From Lentisphaerae bacterium GWF2_49_21 (GTDB lineage: Bacteria > Verrucomicrobiota > Lentisphaeria > Victivallales > GWF2-50-93), in assembly GCA_001804805.1 (NCBI GenBank), contig MHBH01000061.1, forward strand, positions 124,001-188,000: a DNA stretch of 64,000 bases. Reading direction: 5' to 3'. Below the pieces are notes generated by a model. It saw nothing but the letters and a program-made list of their open reading frames with translations, was not told the origin of the DNA and ran no database searches. A program made the translations under genes and the position numbers. Every line of letters starts with the position of its first letter. The stretch's first letter is position 1. This document shows, one piece after another, positions 44,701 to 52,885 of this stretch.

Positions 44701-44993
44701 AAATCCGTGGCCTTTTTGCGGACTATGAAATCATCATGCCCAAGGTCGGCGATGGCTTGTTCCATGTCAGGATAGAAATAAGCAAGCAATTCTGGCAGTA
44801 CGTCCACCCCCTTGGATGAAATGAACTCAACTGCGCTCTTCTGCCTGTCTGGCTCAACCGCCCCCAGATCCTCAATCGCCCTCTGAATGGACATATCCTG
44901 TCCTTGCAGGCCCGACGACAACGTAATCAGCAGAAAAAATCCGATCCAGAATACCTTGAGCTTTTTCTTCCTGCTTTTCACTTGACCCTCCAT
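41781..44993 (-). CDS. Exported HEAT-repeat protein, 1070 residues
   Basis: An exported protein with signal peptide KVFWIGFFLLITLSSGLQGQ, then helical repeats over nearly the whole length. The clearest HEAT units are near the N-terminus (AIADLGHDDFIVRKKATDLLKQRG, RFEESKDPEVRERCREIL) and in mid-protein (DNSEKIRFVAAWILGLGGSQD). No enzyme motif is visible. An alternative start is the GTG at 44981, which has a GGAGG five bases upstream and would begin MKSRKKKLK; the ATG at 44993 has only a weak site. It shares its strand and plan with the next gene (45088-47178), suggesting a pair of envelope scaffolds. Confidence 0.8.
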   Translation of the reverse strand: MEGQVKSRKKKLKVFWIGFFLLITLSSGLQGQDMSIQRAIEDLGAVEPDRQKSAVEFISSKGVDVLPELLAYFYPDMEQAIADLGHDDFIVRKKATDLLKQRGRICADKIRKRFEESKDPEVRERCREILSSFKDKVSDGHPSLFNAYKIVFRDGIPVEKALPFYEEFFGSFSLLPSGKDVLLRSALKQLGTEAKYLPLLRKALPEIKDKESFELIANALFVADPSSVPEILKRIEEGNFSVDELETRLLRTKEARNIVLERVKKNSSINSPFANSLWNIPNFEEIYKDDAKVFLGSPRPDVQGMGLRLIREDPEPYIDTIMGTVRKSQEKGSQGGNYFHFFRVLEKVSRKEIFLPYLDEFLKSKDPAALKFAVDVTGKDLALYMDKFLKAMPQDNEYYTGQIIKSILEKNPGKSDVVKKYLVELLKKCSHRDMDKIVSLSKTLKEKIKCDDVDFDAWWKKIAEDLAAEVEIKDRQWKTRKLLQAADNLNIKPEIIFPHLDMACLGYGNHLPEKFMKSGLKGEFLEKMLEALKNPIEHDYSEDLFFKDVLREAPDFYPAILNAYMGGLKKSSAADMERICQHGNGNIIKLGNFLYGNPQHRSLLLPYLKDNSEKIRFVAAWILGLGGSQDAILHKTLFELGKTSQGKSVRKKLLHMMFLSECNVEGINDLAAEILLEQEGGHDLEEILNGLPIADRNYLPLLKKVLMKLKDGSRHKDACIVARYVLEADLEDKEANEYLCELVLKDPDVKYSDEALRALRDFGRIPEIPAERWEYLYKKSAYPATFNDFVNTRPENLKNALPVIIRNLNLFAGAYNPLGNILWKKSEAQKMLVPVLLELAGSNDMKMRKMAFEELCGCEDELARHIDLLPRFLEKEKGDDCLKSLLWAIAKVGLPASGMVPLIERRMEDPSYSEYCIFALSRISPEKEKRLQYVKSLISKVEDNGEEKWRFVRMLGRVKEFEDVIEPELNRVLFADEGKCSYAHDQVIYGMVKTPYSEKTIETFRKILERNTGRPPDETESCLSALFWCFDDQLEEGVKFLPLLEKLHFRKLRESRTRGTIVRLRRFGSK

Positions 44994-45087
44994 TTATCCA
45001 TTCCTCCGGCGTTTAGATTCCTGTCTTCCGTCGGATGATAGGAATTTAGATTCCCATGATGCCTGAAGATCATGTTATCCCCGGACT

Positions 45088-47178
45088 TTATAATTTTTCA
45101 CTGATTTGCATTAGCTCCTCGAAGACCTTTTTCTCTTCAGTGGTGAGGAGGCTGAAGAGCCTGTCTTTCTGAGCCTGTGAAAATTTCATTTTCTTGTTTT
45201 GAAGGAGTAACAGCAGGAAATAGCCTCGTCCGACATAATCCTTGTATTCGCCGGATTCATTGAAGCCTTCCGCGTGTTTTTTGGTAAGGACTTCGAATTC
45301 AGACAGCATTCCGTCAAGGTTTCTCCCGGTGCCTTCACGGGCCATATCGAGAAGCATGCTCCCAGCCTTTTTGTCATCAAGTTCTCCAATCACATCAATA
45401 TAGATTTCCTCGGTTTCATCCGGATACAATATATATAAGTCTCTCAGCCTAATCTCCTTGCCTGCAACAAGCGATTCTTTCAGACACTTCATTGTTTCTT
45501 CCTTCTGATACTTCATCATATATGCAAGGATTTCTCCCGCATCAAAAGAAGAATTATTCTTGTCGGCAAGCTTTTTTTCCAGTAATTCGACAACATCGGG
45601 AAGTATTTTTGAAGTCGCATATCTTCTTATCAGCATTGAAGCCCTGCCATCCATATTCTTTCTTATATTCTGCAGCAGTATATCATCCAACTCAGGCAGC
45701 GTTTCATCTTTAAGCGAAAGCAGGATTTCCCTGTTGAAATCTGGACTTGGCTTCTTCATGTATTCTATTATCATTTCCCTGAGTTCTTTTCCCTTCCCTT
45801 GCAACTGCAGCAGTCTTATCCGGGCAAATTCAAGGATTTCCCGCATTCCTCGTTCGTCAAAGGATTCCGATTCATGTTTTTCATTATAGGCAAGCTTATC
45901 CTTGCAGTCCTGAATGAGATCCTTCAGGACAGGCTCAAATTCCTTGCAGCTTATGTTCTGCCAGGATTCTCCAAGAAGGTCAGATTTCTGATTGTTATTA
46001 AGAAGACTGAAAGAAACCGCTATTTTCCTCCTGAGACTCTCATCTTGTGCATATTTATTTTCCCTGGGGGTTCCGTTGAAGAACAAAATTTCATAATGAG
46101 TATCGTGCAGGAGCAAGAAACATACATCTGCCAATTTCTTTCCTGAATAGTTCTTGAGATTTTCAAACATGATATCCAGGCATTGCATCTCTGCCTTATT
46201 CCTGGACTCACTAATCTTCTCAAAGGCAAAACTCCACCTGAGAGATTCTGCAGTACTTTGGCCATTCAATACTTTTTTCATCTCATCGAGCATATCCTGG
46301 GGAAGTGAGACGAGGCCAAAAGTAAAAAGATATCCATCACTGACTTCTATGTCCGAAGTCGTCAGACCAGAAAGCATGACTTTTTTCGTATATTCCAGAT
46401 CTCTTGAACCGACAAGCCCTCTGGCAGACTCAAAACCGCCAGCTTCCCTTGTGCCGACAAATTTAATAAATATGTGCATTGCCTTATGGCTGGAGAGATA
46501 TCTAAGTTTTTTGAAGGAATAAGCCCGTATCTTGTCATTTGGTGCACATGTCATAAGCCCGAATATATGTGACTTAAGATAAGTATTCAGACATCTTGGT
46601 TCAGAAACACAAATTTTTAAAGGAAGTGATACCATATGCATATTGGGAGACTGGCGGGTTGTTACCAAAGATGTCTTGCAGTATATATGATAAGTTCCCA
46701 GTTTATCAAATCTGACATAGTCGTTCAGGGAATAATCCTTATCTGCCATTGTTAGGTCTTCAGAGCCGCCTTGTCCTAATCCTCCGCCCATGGAAAAATA
46801 CTGCCATCTTTCCAAGGGATCTGCCCAGCCTTTTTCAGGTCCGTCAATTATATACTCGCTTGTATTGAATCTTCCCGACCTGTCATATGTGCTGTTGTCA
46901 ATGAAATATTTCCCCATAGCCCTGCTTTTGAAATGAAGCTTGATTCTTATCTCCTCCCCAATGAAATACCTGCTTTTGTCCGTGGTGATCCAGAATTCGA
47001 CATCGGGGACGTTCTTCTTGACTGCTTCGGCATTCTCAGCAAGGAACCTTTGAGATGGTTCCCTGTTTTCAGGATATGAAACAAAAAGGTTTGTAAAGGG
47101 AAAGGCAAATACGAGGATTATGACGATAGCGCCAAGGAGATGATACTTATACTTTTTTATCCTGTCCTTGATCTTCAT
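45088..47178 (-). CDS. Membrane-anchored helical-repeat protein
   Basis: A 696-residue protein (ATG 47178, five codons inside the track ORF). It has one membrane helix (about residues 13-32). A beta-sandwich-like domain (about 55-185: TTDKSRYFIGEEIRIKLHF, YVRFDKLGTYHIYCKTSL) recalls an Ig-like domain of the kind found in exported PVC proteins. The rest is helical, with HEAT-like spacing, to the C-terminus. It lies upstream of the 1070-residue HEAT protein in the same orientation, 94 bases away, and the two probably form an operon. Function unknown. Confidence 0.75.
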   Translation of the reverse strand: MKIKDRIKKYKYHLLGAIVIILVFAFPFTNLFVSYPENREPSQRFLAENAEAVKKNVPDVEFWITTDKSRYFIGEEIRIKLHFKSRAMGKYFIDNSTYDRSGRFNTSEYIIDGPEKGWADPLERWQYFSMGGGLGQGGSEDLTMADKDYSLNDYVRFDKLGTYHIYCKTSLVTTRQSPNMHMVSLPLKICVSEPRCLNTYLKSHIFGLMTCAPNDKIRAYSFKKLRYLSSHKAMHIFIKFVGTREAGGFESARGLVGSRDLEYTKKVMLSGLTTSDIEVSDGYLFTFGLVSLPQDMLDEMKKVLNGQSTAESLRWSFAFEKISESRNKAEMQCLDIMFENLKNYSGKKLADVCFLLLHDTHYEILFFNGTPRENKYAQDESLRRKIAVSFSLLNNNQKSDLLGESWQNISCKEFEPVLKDLIQDCKDKLAYNEKHESESFDERGMREILEFARIRLLQLQGKGKELREMIIEYMKKPSPDFNREILLSLKDETLPELDDILLQNIRKNMDGRASMLIRRYATSKILPDVVELLEKKLADKNNSSFDAGEILAYMMKYQKEETMKCLKESLVAGKEIRLRDLYILYPDETEEIYIDVIGELDDKKAGSMLLDMAREGTGRNLDGMLSEFEVLTKKHAEGFNESGEYKDYVGRGYFLLLLLQNKKMKFSQAQKDRLFSLLTTEEKKVFEELMQISEKL

Positions 47179-47241
47179 GAGCCCCCATCTCAATTCGATT
47201 GCAGAATAGCAGCTTCAATCTAAACAAAGTTTAAACATCAT

Positions 47242-47267
47242 GACACGCTAAAGCTGTGAACTCCAAC
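47242..47267. repeat. 26-base exact repeat, second copy
   Basis: Identical to 29040-29065 over 26 bases (starts GACACGCTAAAGCTGTG). It lies in the gap before the 45088-47178 gene, about 60 bases upstream of its ATG; the first copy lies about 60 bases upstream of hisC. Both are in the same orientation relative to the gene that follows. Confidence 0.8.
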
Positions 47268-47294
47268 AAAAATACTTAAACAATCAATCCTGTC

Positions 47295-49712
47295 TTATTT
47301 TGTAAGTTTCTGGACGAGGCGGACGGCCTCTACTGAATCGGGGGCATAGCCATCGGCGCCGATCTCGTCGGCATAGTCCTGGGTGACTACCGCGCCGCCG
47401 ATGATGTATTTCGACTTCTTGAAACCGGCCTTCCGGCATTTGTCGATGATCGTCTTCATCTGGGTCATCGTGGTCGTCATCAGGGCGGAAAGGCCGACTA
47501 TTCCGGCATTGGACTTCTTCAATGCCTGGATGACGGCGTCCGCATCGACATCCTTGCCGAGATCGATCACTTCAAACCCATAGTTCTTCAGCATCAGGAC
47601 GACTATGTTCTTGCCGATGTCGTGGATATCGCCCTTGACGGTGGCGAGAATGATCTTATGTTTCTTTTCTGCCTTGCCCTCCTTTTCATTTTTCTTGAGA
47701 TGCGGTTCGAGATAATCGAACGCGGCCTTCATTGCTTCGGCGCTCATTATGAGCTGAGGAAGGAAATATTCCCTCTTGTCGAAAAGTTCGCCGACCTTGT
47801 TGATGGCAGAGATAAGATGATCGTCTATTATTTTCTGTGAAGATATGCCTTCCCCAAGAGCCTTCTCAACATATCCGCAGACATGATCCTTGTCCCCGTG
47901 AAGGACTGAATTGTAGATGTGCTCGACAGTCGAAATAATCTGCGCTCCCTGCTTCTCAGGAGACATTGCGGATTCCGATGAAACCTGGAATTTTCCGATA
48001 TAGAGACGGCATCCCTTGTCACGGACAGTAAGTACATCGGACGCAAATTTAACCGACATAAGTTCCGCGCTGTCAGGATTGGCGATCGCAAAAGTCAGCC
48101 CTCTTGAAACGGCCATTGCGAGGAACGCGGAGTTGACCCATTTCCTTTCGGGAAGACCAAAAGATACATTTGAAAGCCCGAGTACGGTATTGAAGCCGTT
48201 ATGGGCGCCCCATTCGACCATCTTAAGCGTTTCCCTCGCGGCCTGCTGGTTCGCGGAAACCGTCATGACAAGTCCGTCAAGGACCACATCCTTTTCAGTG
48301 AATCCGTATTTGCCGGCTTCGAGCATAATCTTCTTCACGTATTCCGTGCGTCCTTCGGCAGTCTCAGGAATGTTGTTGTCTCCGAGCGGCAGCAATATAA
48401 ACATCGCCCCGTATTTTGCCGCGATCGGAAGGAGTTTCTGAAGTTTTTCCTTTTCGCCTGAAATTGAATTTATCAGTGCGCGGCCCGGATAAATCCTCAG
48501 TGCGGCCTCAATTGCCTCTGGCTTCGACGAATCTACGCACAGCGGAAGATCAGACACATGTGAAAGGAGTCTTACGACAGAAAAGAGCGTGGATTTTTCA
48601 TCTATCCCCGGCATGCCGGCATTCACATCGAGGATGTCAGCGCCTTTCTGTTTCTGTTCGACGGCGAAACGGCGGACTTCCTTGAATATTCCGGCCTTCA
48701 ATTCCTCCTGGAGCGTTTTCTTGCCAGTGGGATTGATGCGCTCACCGATTATCTTGAGAGGCTGCCCTTCGGAAATGAAAATTGTCCTTCTCTGGCTGCT
48801 GAGAGCGCTGATGGATGAAAGAAGCGGTTTTACCGGCTTCAAGCCTTTCAGGGAGTCCTTGAGTTTCCCAATATATTCAGGATTTGTCCCACAGCATCCG
48901 CCGATGATGTTCACACCTGCCTTTACCAGCTGAGGTCCGAACGATGCGAATTCATCAGGGCCCATGTCGAACACTGTTTTGCCGTTCACAAGTTTTGGAA
49001 GTCCTGCATTGGGCTTTGCAAGAAGCGGGACGGTTGCAAAAGGCTTCATCGCCATCACGAGGGACAGCATAGCCTGCGGCCCGACGGAACAGTTGCATCC
49101 GACGGCGGAAGCACCGAGGCTCTGGAGCGTGACAAGTGCAGTCTCTGGCGGTGTTCCAGTGAGTGTCTGTCCCTGTTCAGTATAAGTCATTGAGACGATC
49201 ACCGGAAGATCGCAGAGTTCCTTTACAGCAATCAGGGCTGCCCTCGCCTCCTGGATATCCATCATCGTCTCTATTACAAAAAGATCTACTCCTCCTTTGA
49301 GAAGTCCCTGTGCCTGTTCGCGGAATATCTTGACGGCCTCATCAAAGACAAGATCGCCGAACGGTTCGACAAAGCTTCCGGTAGGACCGATGTCACCTAT
49401 CACAAGCTTTTTCTTCCCAGCAGCCTTGCGCGAGATCTGCGCGAGCCTGGTGTTGATCTCAATGGCTTTTGCGGAGGCTCCGAATTCCTTGAGCTTCAGC
49501 CTGTTCGCGCCGAAACTGCAGGTGTAGACGGCATCAGAGCCGGCTTCGAGATATTTTTTCTGGATGGCGATGAACTTGTCAGGATTCTCCAGTACCCAGA
49601 GTTCCGGGCAGGCTCCATGGGGCAGTCCGGCCTTCTGGAGTTCGGTGCCGGTGGCACCGTCCAGTACCAGGACTTTCTTCTGGATCAAACTGTGGAATTC
49701 TTTATTTTTCAT
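47295..49712 (-). CDS. metH: Cobalamin-dependent methionine synthase, short form
   Basis: An 805-residue enzyme that moves a methyl group from methyltetrahydrofolate to homocysteine. The homocysteine domain (1-300) has LDGATGTELQKAG and zinc cysteines in GCNCSVG (about 206) and GGCCGTN (about 271). The pterin domain spans about 325-590 (IGERINPTGKK, DVNAGMPGIDE). The cobalamin cap and binding domains (about 610-805) have the DIHDIGKNIV motif with the cobalt-ligating His near 693. Full MetH (about 1200 residues) has a further AdoMet-dependent reactivation domain; it is absent here, and the ORF ends cleanly. No cobalamin riboswitch is apparent in the leader. Confidence 0.94.
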   Translation of the reverse strand: MKNKEFHSLIQKKVLVLDGATGTELQKAGLPHGACPELWVLENPDKFIAIQKKYLEAGSDAVYTCSFGANRLKLKEFGASAKAIEINTRLAQISRKAAGKKKLVIGDIGPTGSFVEPFGDLVFDEAVKIFREQAQGLLKGGVDLFVIETMMDIQEARAALIAVKELCDLPVIVSMTYTEQGQTLTGTPPETALVTLQSLGASAVGCNCSVGPQAMLSLVMAMKPFATVPLLAKPNAGLPKLVNGKTVFDMGPDEFASFGPQLVKAGVNIIGGCCGTNPEYIGKLKDSLKGLKPVKPLLSSISALSSQRRTIFISEGQPLKIIGERINPTGKKTLQEELKAGIFKEVRRFAVEQKQKGADILDVNAGMPGIDEKSTLFSVVRLLSHVSDLPLCVDSSKPEAIEAALRIYPGRALINSISGEKEKLQKLLPIAAKYGAMFILLPLGDNNIPETAEGRTEYVKKIMLEAGKYGFTEKDVVLDGLVMTVSANQQAARETLKMVEWGAHNGFNTVLGLSNVSFGLPERKWVNSAFLAMAVSRGLTFAIANPDSAELMSVKFASDVLTVRDKGCRLYIGKFQVSSESAMSPEKQGAQIISTVEHIYNSVLHGDKDHVCGYVEKALGEGISSQKIIDDHLISAINKVGELFDKREYFLPQLIMSAEAMKAAFDYLEPHLKKNEKEGKAEKKHKIILATVKGDIHDIGKNIVVLMLKNYGFEVIDLGKDVDADAVIQALKKSNAGIVGLSALMTTTMTQMKTIIDKCRKAGFKKSKYIIGGAVVTQDYADEIGADGYAPDSVEAVRLVQKLTK

Positions 49713-49819
49713 TTAAAAACTATAATCTGTATTTATCAACTGGCAAATAAGCATTCATACAATAAATTTATAAGCTCAGTTTTGCATGATGACACTGTTC
49801 AATTTAAAAGGCGTTTTTC

Positions 49820-51178
49820 ATGGAAGAAAATGGAAAAACAGCAGATCTGGAAAATAATCTCAACAGTTTCAAACTGAAAGAGAGGGAAGCCGCCCTGCAT
49901 TCGCTGAGGCTGATGACAGGGGCCGGAGAACTCTCATTTTCCGCCGATAAAAGGGAGTTAAATCTCCACTGCCATACATTTTTTTCCTATAACGGCTACG
50001 GGTATTCACCGACCTACATTGCCTGGTGGGCCAGGAAGAATGGTCTTTTCGCGGCGGCCACCGTTGACTTCGACGTCCTCGACGGCGTCGATGAATTCCT
50101 GAAGGCGTCCTGGAGCTTGAACCTCCGTTCCGCCGCCGGCATCGAGACAAGGGTATTCATCCCCGAACTTTCCGCGAAGGAAATAAACTCCCCCGGCGAA
50201 CCCGGGATCGCATATCACTGTGGAATGGGCTTCATCTGTACTGCAGTCCCAAAGAAATCAACTCCTTTCTTAGAGAGAATGCGTTCGAGCGCTTCGGCGC
50301 GGACACGCGATATCGTAATCATGGTCAATTCGTATCTTGCAACTGTAACTGTTGATTTCGACAAGGATGTCCTTCCTCTGACACCTGCAGGAAACGTTAC
50401 TGAACGGCATGTATGCTCTGCATACTATGCAAAAGCCGAACAGACCTTCCCAGATGCCGCAGAACGGACTGCGTTCTGGTCGGAGAAGCTCCAGACTCCC
50501 GCAGACAAGCTCTCAAAGATCATAAATGATCCCGTACAGCTCCAGAACCTGATCCGTTCGAAGACGATGAAGATGGGAGGGGCAGGATATGTCAAACCGG
50601 ATCCGAAATCATTCCCGGAGCTTCTGGCGATGAACAAGTTCATCAAGGAATGCGGTGCGATACCGGTAGTAGCCTGGCTGAACGGTGAATCCGCCGGCGA
50701 AAAGGATCCGGACGCGCTCATCGACCTCCATATGAAATCGGGTGCCGCCGCAGTGAACATCATTCCCGACAGGAACTGGAATTTCCCCGACGCCGAGGTA
50801 AGGAAGAAGAAGATCGCGGAACTTCACAGGTTCATCGAGTCCTCGAAAAAGAAAAACCTTCCTATCCTCGTCGGAACAGAAATGAATGCTCCGGGGCAGT
50901 GCCTTATCGACAATTTCGCATCTGAAGCCCTGAAACCTTATATTGACGACTTCATAGAGGGAGCGGAAATAGTATTTGCCCACACCCTCCTCCAGCATGC
51001 TGGAATGGGCTACCTGAGCGAATGGGCCTCTTCGAATTTTGTAACCTCCAAGGAGAAAAACGCGTATTTCTCGGAAATAGGGAAAAGGTGCCTGCCGTCC
51101 GCACTCGACAAGGTCGCGTTCTGCGGACCTGAAATGTCAAAGGATAAAGTAAAAGAAATAATTTTTGGAAAAACATAA
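49820..51178 (+). CDS. PHP-domain phosphoesterase
   Basis: A 452-residue protein. A PHP-type metal site starts at ELNLHCHTFFSYNGYG near residue 48, where HxH are the first metal ligands. Further candidate ligands follow: AGIETRVFI (Glu), and HTLLQHAGMGYL near the end. PHP enzymes hydrolyse phosphate esters or amide bonds with two or three metal ions. No polymerase or histidinol phosphatase features are present. The position upstream of an exported protein gives no hint of the substrate. Confidence 0.82.
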   Translation: MEENGKTADLENNLNSFKLKEREAALHSLRLMTGAGELSFSADKRELNLHCHTFFSYNGYGYSPTYIAWWARKNGLFAAATVDFDVLDGVDEFLKASWSLNLRSAAGIETRVFIPELSAKEINSPGEPGIAYHCGMGFICTAVPKKSTPFLERMRSSASARTRDIVIMVNSYLATVTVDFDKDVLPLTPAGNVTERHVCSAYYAKAEQTFPDAAERTAFWSEKLQTPADKLSKIINDPVQLQNLIRSKTMKMGGAGYVKPDPKSFPELLAMNKFIKECGAIPVVAWLNGESAGEKDPDALIDLHMKSGAAAVNIIPDRNWNFPDAEVRKKKIAELHRFIESSKKKNLPILVGTEMNAPGQCLIDNFASEALKPYIDDFIEGAEIVFAHTLLQHAGMGYLSEWASSNFVTSKEKNAYFSEIGKRCLPSALDKVAFCGPEMSKDKVKEIIFGKT

Positions 51179-51194
51179 AACAAAGGTGGTTGAA

Positions 51195-52259
51195 ATGAAA
51201 AGACTGCTGATTCTGATTTCGATGTTCGTGCTGTCCGCCGTGCTCTGCGCCCAGAGCGAGGATCTCATGAAGTATGTACCTGCCGACGTAGACGGTTTCG
51301 CCTGCGTAAACATGAAGGAGTTGTCGGCCTATCCTAAATTCAAGGAGATGATCGATACGAATCCTGACCCTGAAATGGCCCAGTTCAAAGATGATCTGAC
51401 CCAGGCTGGAATAGACATCTATGACGCCTTCGGGAACGGAGTCATCTTCTACAATTCAAAGACCAGGATTGGCGGTGGAGTAATGAAGACAAAGATAGAG
51501 GAGGCGACCTTCAGCAAGCTTCTCGACAACAGGGCCCAGGGAGCCACCCCTGTAAAGAAAACTGCAATCGACGGGAAAACATACTACGTTTTTGAAAAAG
51601 GCGGCCAGAAGACCACGATGGTCTACCTGAAACCGGACACGATCGGCTTCACGGACAAGCCAGAGAACGCAACTAAATTCTCCTCTCTGGCGGCGACTGA
51701 GAATGTGACTTCCAATTCAAAGCTCATGGGCTATGCGGCAAAGGTCGACAAGAAAGCTCCTCTATGGGCTGTTTTCGTGACTGATATCAAACTTCCGAAT
51801 TCCGGGCAAAACCAGGAAGGCGGGGACAATAATCCAGTGCAGCAGATGTTCCCTGTCGACAACATCCAGGGCGGACTACTGAGCATAAACTTCACAGGGG
51901 AGACCAAGGACACCGTCAATCTCAATCTCCGCGTGAACTGCAAGGAGAAGATGAAGGCCCAGATCCTTACTCTTCAGGTTCAGACGTTGACAGTCACATA
52001 TATTCCGATGCTCTCCAAGGGAAACGAGGCGCTTTCCGGCCAGCTTATGAAGGCCATTAACTTTGCCAACGAGGAAAATGACATTGTGATCAAGGTTGAG
52101 GTAACACCCGCCTTGCAGGCGGAGCTGAGCAAGATGGCGGAAAACAATTCCTTTAATTTAAATGACCTGCAGCCTCCTGCTCCTGGCCAGAAAAAAAGAA
52201 AAGGCCCCAAGGCGCCTGCTCCAAATGAGCCAGCCCAGCCCCCGCAGCCGGCGAACTGA
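51195..52259 (+). CDS. Exported protein of unknown function, Pro-rich tail
   Basis: A 354-residue protein; the start was moved to the ATG at 51195, which follows AAAGGTGG. It has a signal peptide (LLILISMFVLSAVLCAQ). The mature part (MKYVPADVDGFACVNMKELSAYPKFKEMI, FEKGGQKTTMVYLKPDTIGFTDKPENATKF) has the look of a DUF3352-like family, in which paired alpha/beta units scan a substrate, but I am not sure. The tail KKRKGPKAPAPNEPAQPPQP is unstructured. It lies 16 bases after the PHP gene in the same orientation, so the two may form an operon. Confidence 0.7.
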   Translation: MKRLLILISMFVLSAVLCAQSEDLMKYVPADVDGFACVNMKELSAYPKFKEMIDTNPDPEMAQFKDDLTQAGIDIYDAFGNGVIFYNSKTRIGGGVMKTKIEEATFSKLLDNRAQGATPVKKTAIDGKTYYVFEKGGQKTTMVYLKPDTIGFTDKPENATKFSSLAATENVTSNSKLMGYAAKVDKKAPLWAVFVTDIKLPNSGQNQEGGDNNPVQQMFPVDNIQGGLLSINFTGETKDTVNLNLRVNCKEKMKAQILTLQVQTLTVTYIPMLSKGNEALSGQLMKAINFANEENDIVIKVEVTPALQAELSKMAENNSFNLNDLQPPAPGQKKRKGPKAPAPNEPAQPPQPAN

Positions 52260-52301
52260 TAAGGATCATATAGGACTCCGGCGTTTTATTTCATCGATAG
52301 C

Positions 52302-52360
52302 TTGACATGGAATAAATGAAGCGTACGTTATTACGGACGCATGAAAGGATTTATTCCATG
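52302..52360 (+). promoter_or_regulatory. Promoter and operator of the YefM/YoeB pair
   Basis: TTGACA at 52302-52307 is a consensus -35 box; TACGTT or GTTATT are the best -10 boxes after 16-19 bases. Two inverted repeats lie on it. The outer one has perfect 12-base arms (CATGGAATAAAT at 52306 and ATTTATTCCATG at 52349), and its right arm contains the antitoxin start codon. The inner one is GCGTACG/CGGACGC. Antitoxins of this type repress their own promoter, so this is probably the operator. Confidence 0.75.
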
Positions 52361-52600
52361 ACAACAATTACAGCGACAAACGCAAGGGCAAATCTCTATT
52401 CCCTGCTTGACGAAGCGGCGGAATCGCACATGCCCATACAGATCACTGGAAAAAGGCATTCCGGTGTCCTTATCTCTGAAGAAGACTGGAGGGCGATCCA
52501 GGAAACCTTGTATCTCAGCTCCATTCCAGGGATGAAGGAATCAATCATCAAGGGAATGAAAATACCTGTCAAGAAATGCCGCAAGGAGCTTGACTGGTGA
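52358..52600 (+). CDS. yefM: Antitoxin, YefM/Phd family
   Basis: An 80-residue antitoxin. The ATG at 52358 gives MTTITATNARANLYSLLDEA, the exact style of YefM/Phd N-termini; the longer track start reads through the operator. The N-terminal half binds DNA as a dimer, the C-terminal tail (MKESIIKGMKIPVKKCRKELDW) wraps the toxin. It overlaps the toxin start by four bases, the usual coupling of these pairs. Upstream palindromes are the likely operator. Confidence 0.93.
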   Translation: MTTITATNARANLYSLLDEAAESHMPIQITGKRHSGVLISEEDWRAIQETLYLSSIPGMKESIIKGMKIPVKKCRKELDW

Positions 52601-52860
52601 GTTGGAAACTGATTTATACGAACCAATCTCAGAAAGACGCCAAAAAACTTTCATATTCGGGATTACGCCCAAAAGCGGAACACATTCTTGAAATTTTGGA
52701 GATGAATCCCTTTCAAAAACCACCTCCCTATGAAAAACTGGTCGGGGATCTGTCCGGAGCATATTCAAGGCGGATCAACATAAAGCACAGGATCGTCTAT
52801 CAGGTCCTTGTGGAAACAAAGACCGTGAAAGTCATCCGCATGTGGACGCATTACGAGTGA
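52597..52860 (+). CDS. yoeB: Toxin, YoeB family ribosome-dependent RNase
   Basis: An 87-residue toxin starting with GTG at 52597. The motifs MSWKLIYTNQSQKDAKKL, NPFQKPPPYEKLVGDLSGAYSRRINIKHRIVYQVL and the end VIRMWTHYE are those of YoeB. YoeB cuts mRNA on the ribosome; the conserved Glu, Arg, His and terminal Tyr-Glu residues are visible. Full length and intact, so the pair is probably functional. Confidence 0.95.
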   Translation: MSWKLIYTNQSQKDAKKLSYSGLRPKAEHILEILEMNPFQKPPPYEKLVGDLSGAYSRRINIKHRIVYQVLVETKTVKVIRMWTHYE

Positions 52861-52885
52861 TAAATTTCCCATCCGGGAAATTTAT
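52860..52885. repeat. Stop-codon hairpin shared by yoeB and fic
   Basis: Perfect 11-base arms, ATAAATTTCCC and GGGAAATTTAT, around ATCC. The left arm starts on the A of the yoeB TGA, and its TAA is the next codon in frame; the right arm, read on the minus strand, gives the TAA stop of the fic gene. Confidence 0.75.

Noticed and set aside
45070-45105. A sixth stop-codon hairpin at the end of the 45088 gene
   Set aside because: Only half of the pattern (GTGAAAAATTATAA on the minus strand) is present; no second arm pairs with it.
49713-49819. A cobalamin riboswitch upstream of metH
   Set aside because: The gap is 107 bases of A/T-rich sequence shared with the divergent PHP gene. That is too short, and I see no B12-box-like motif.
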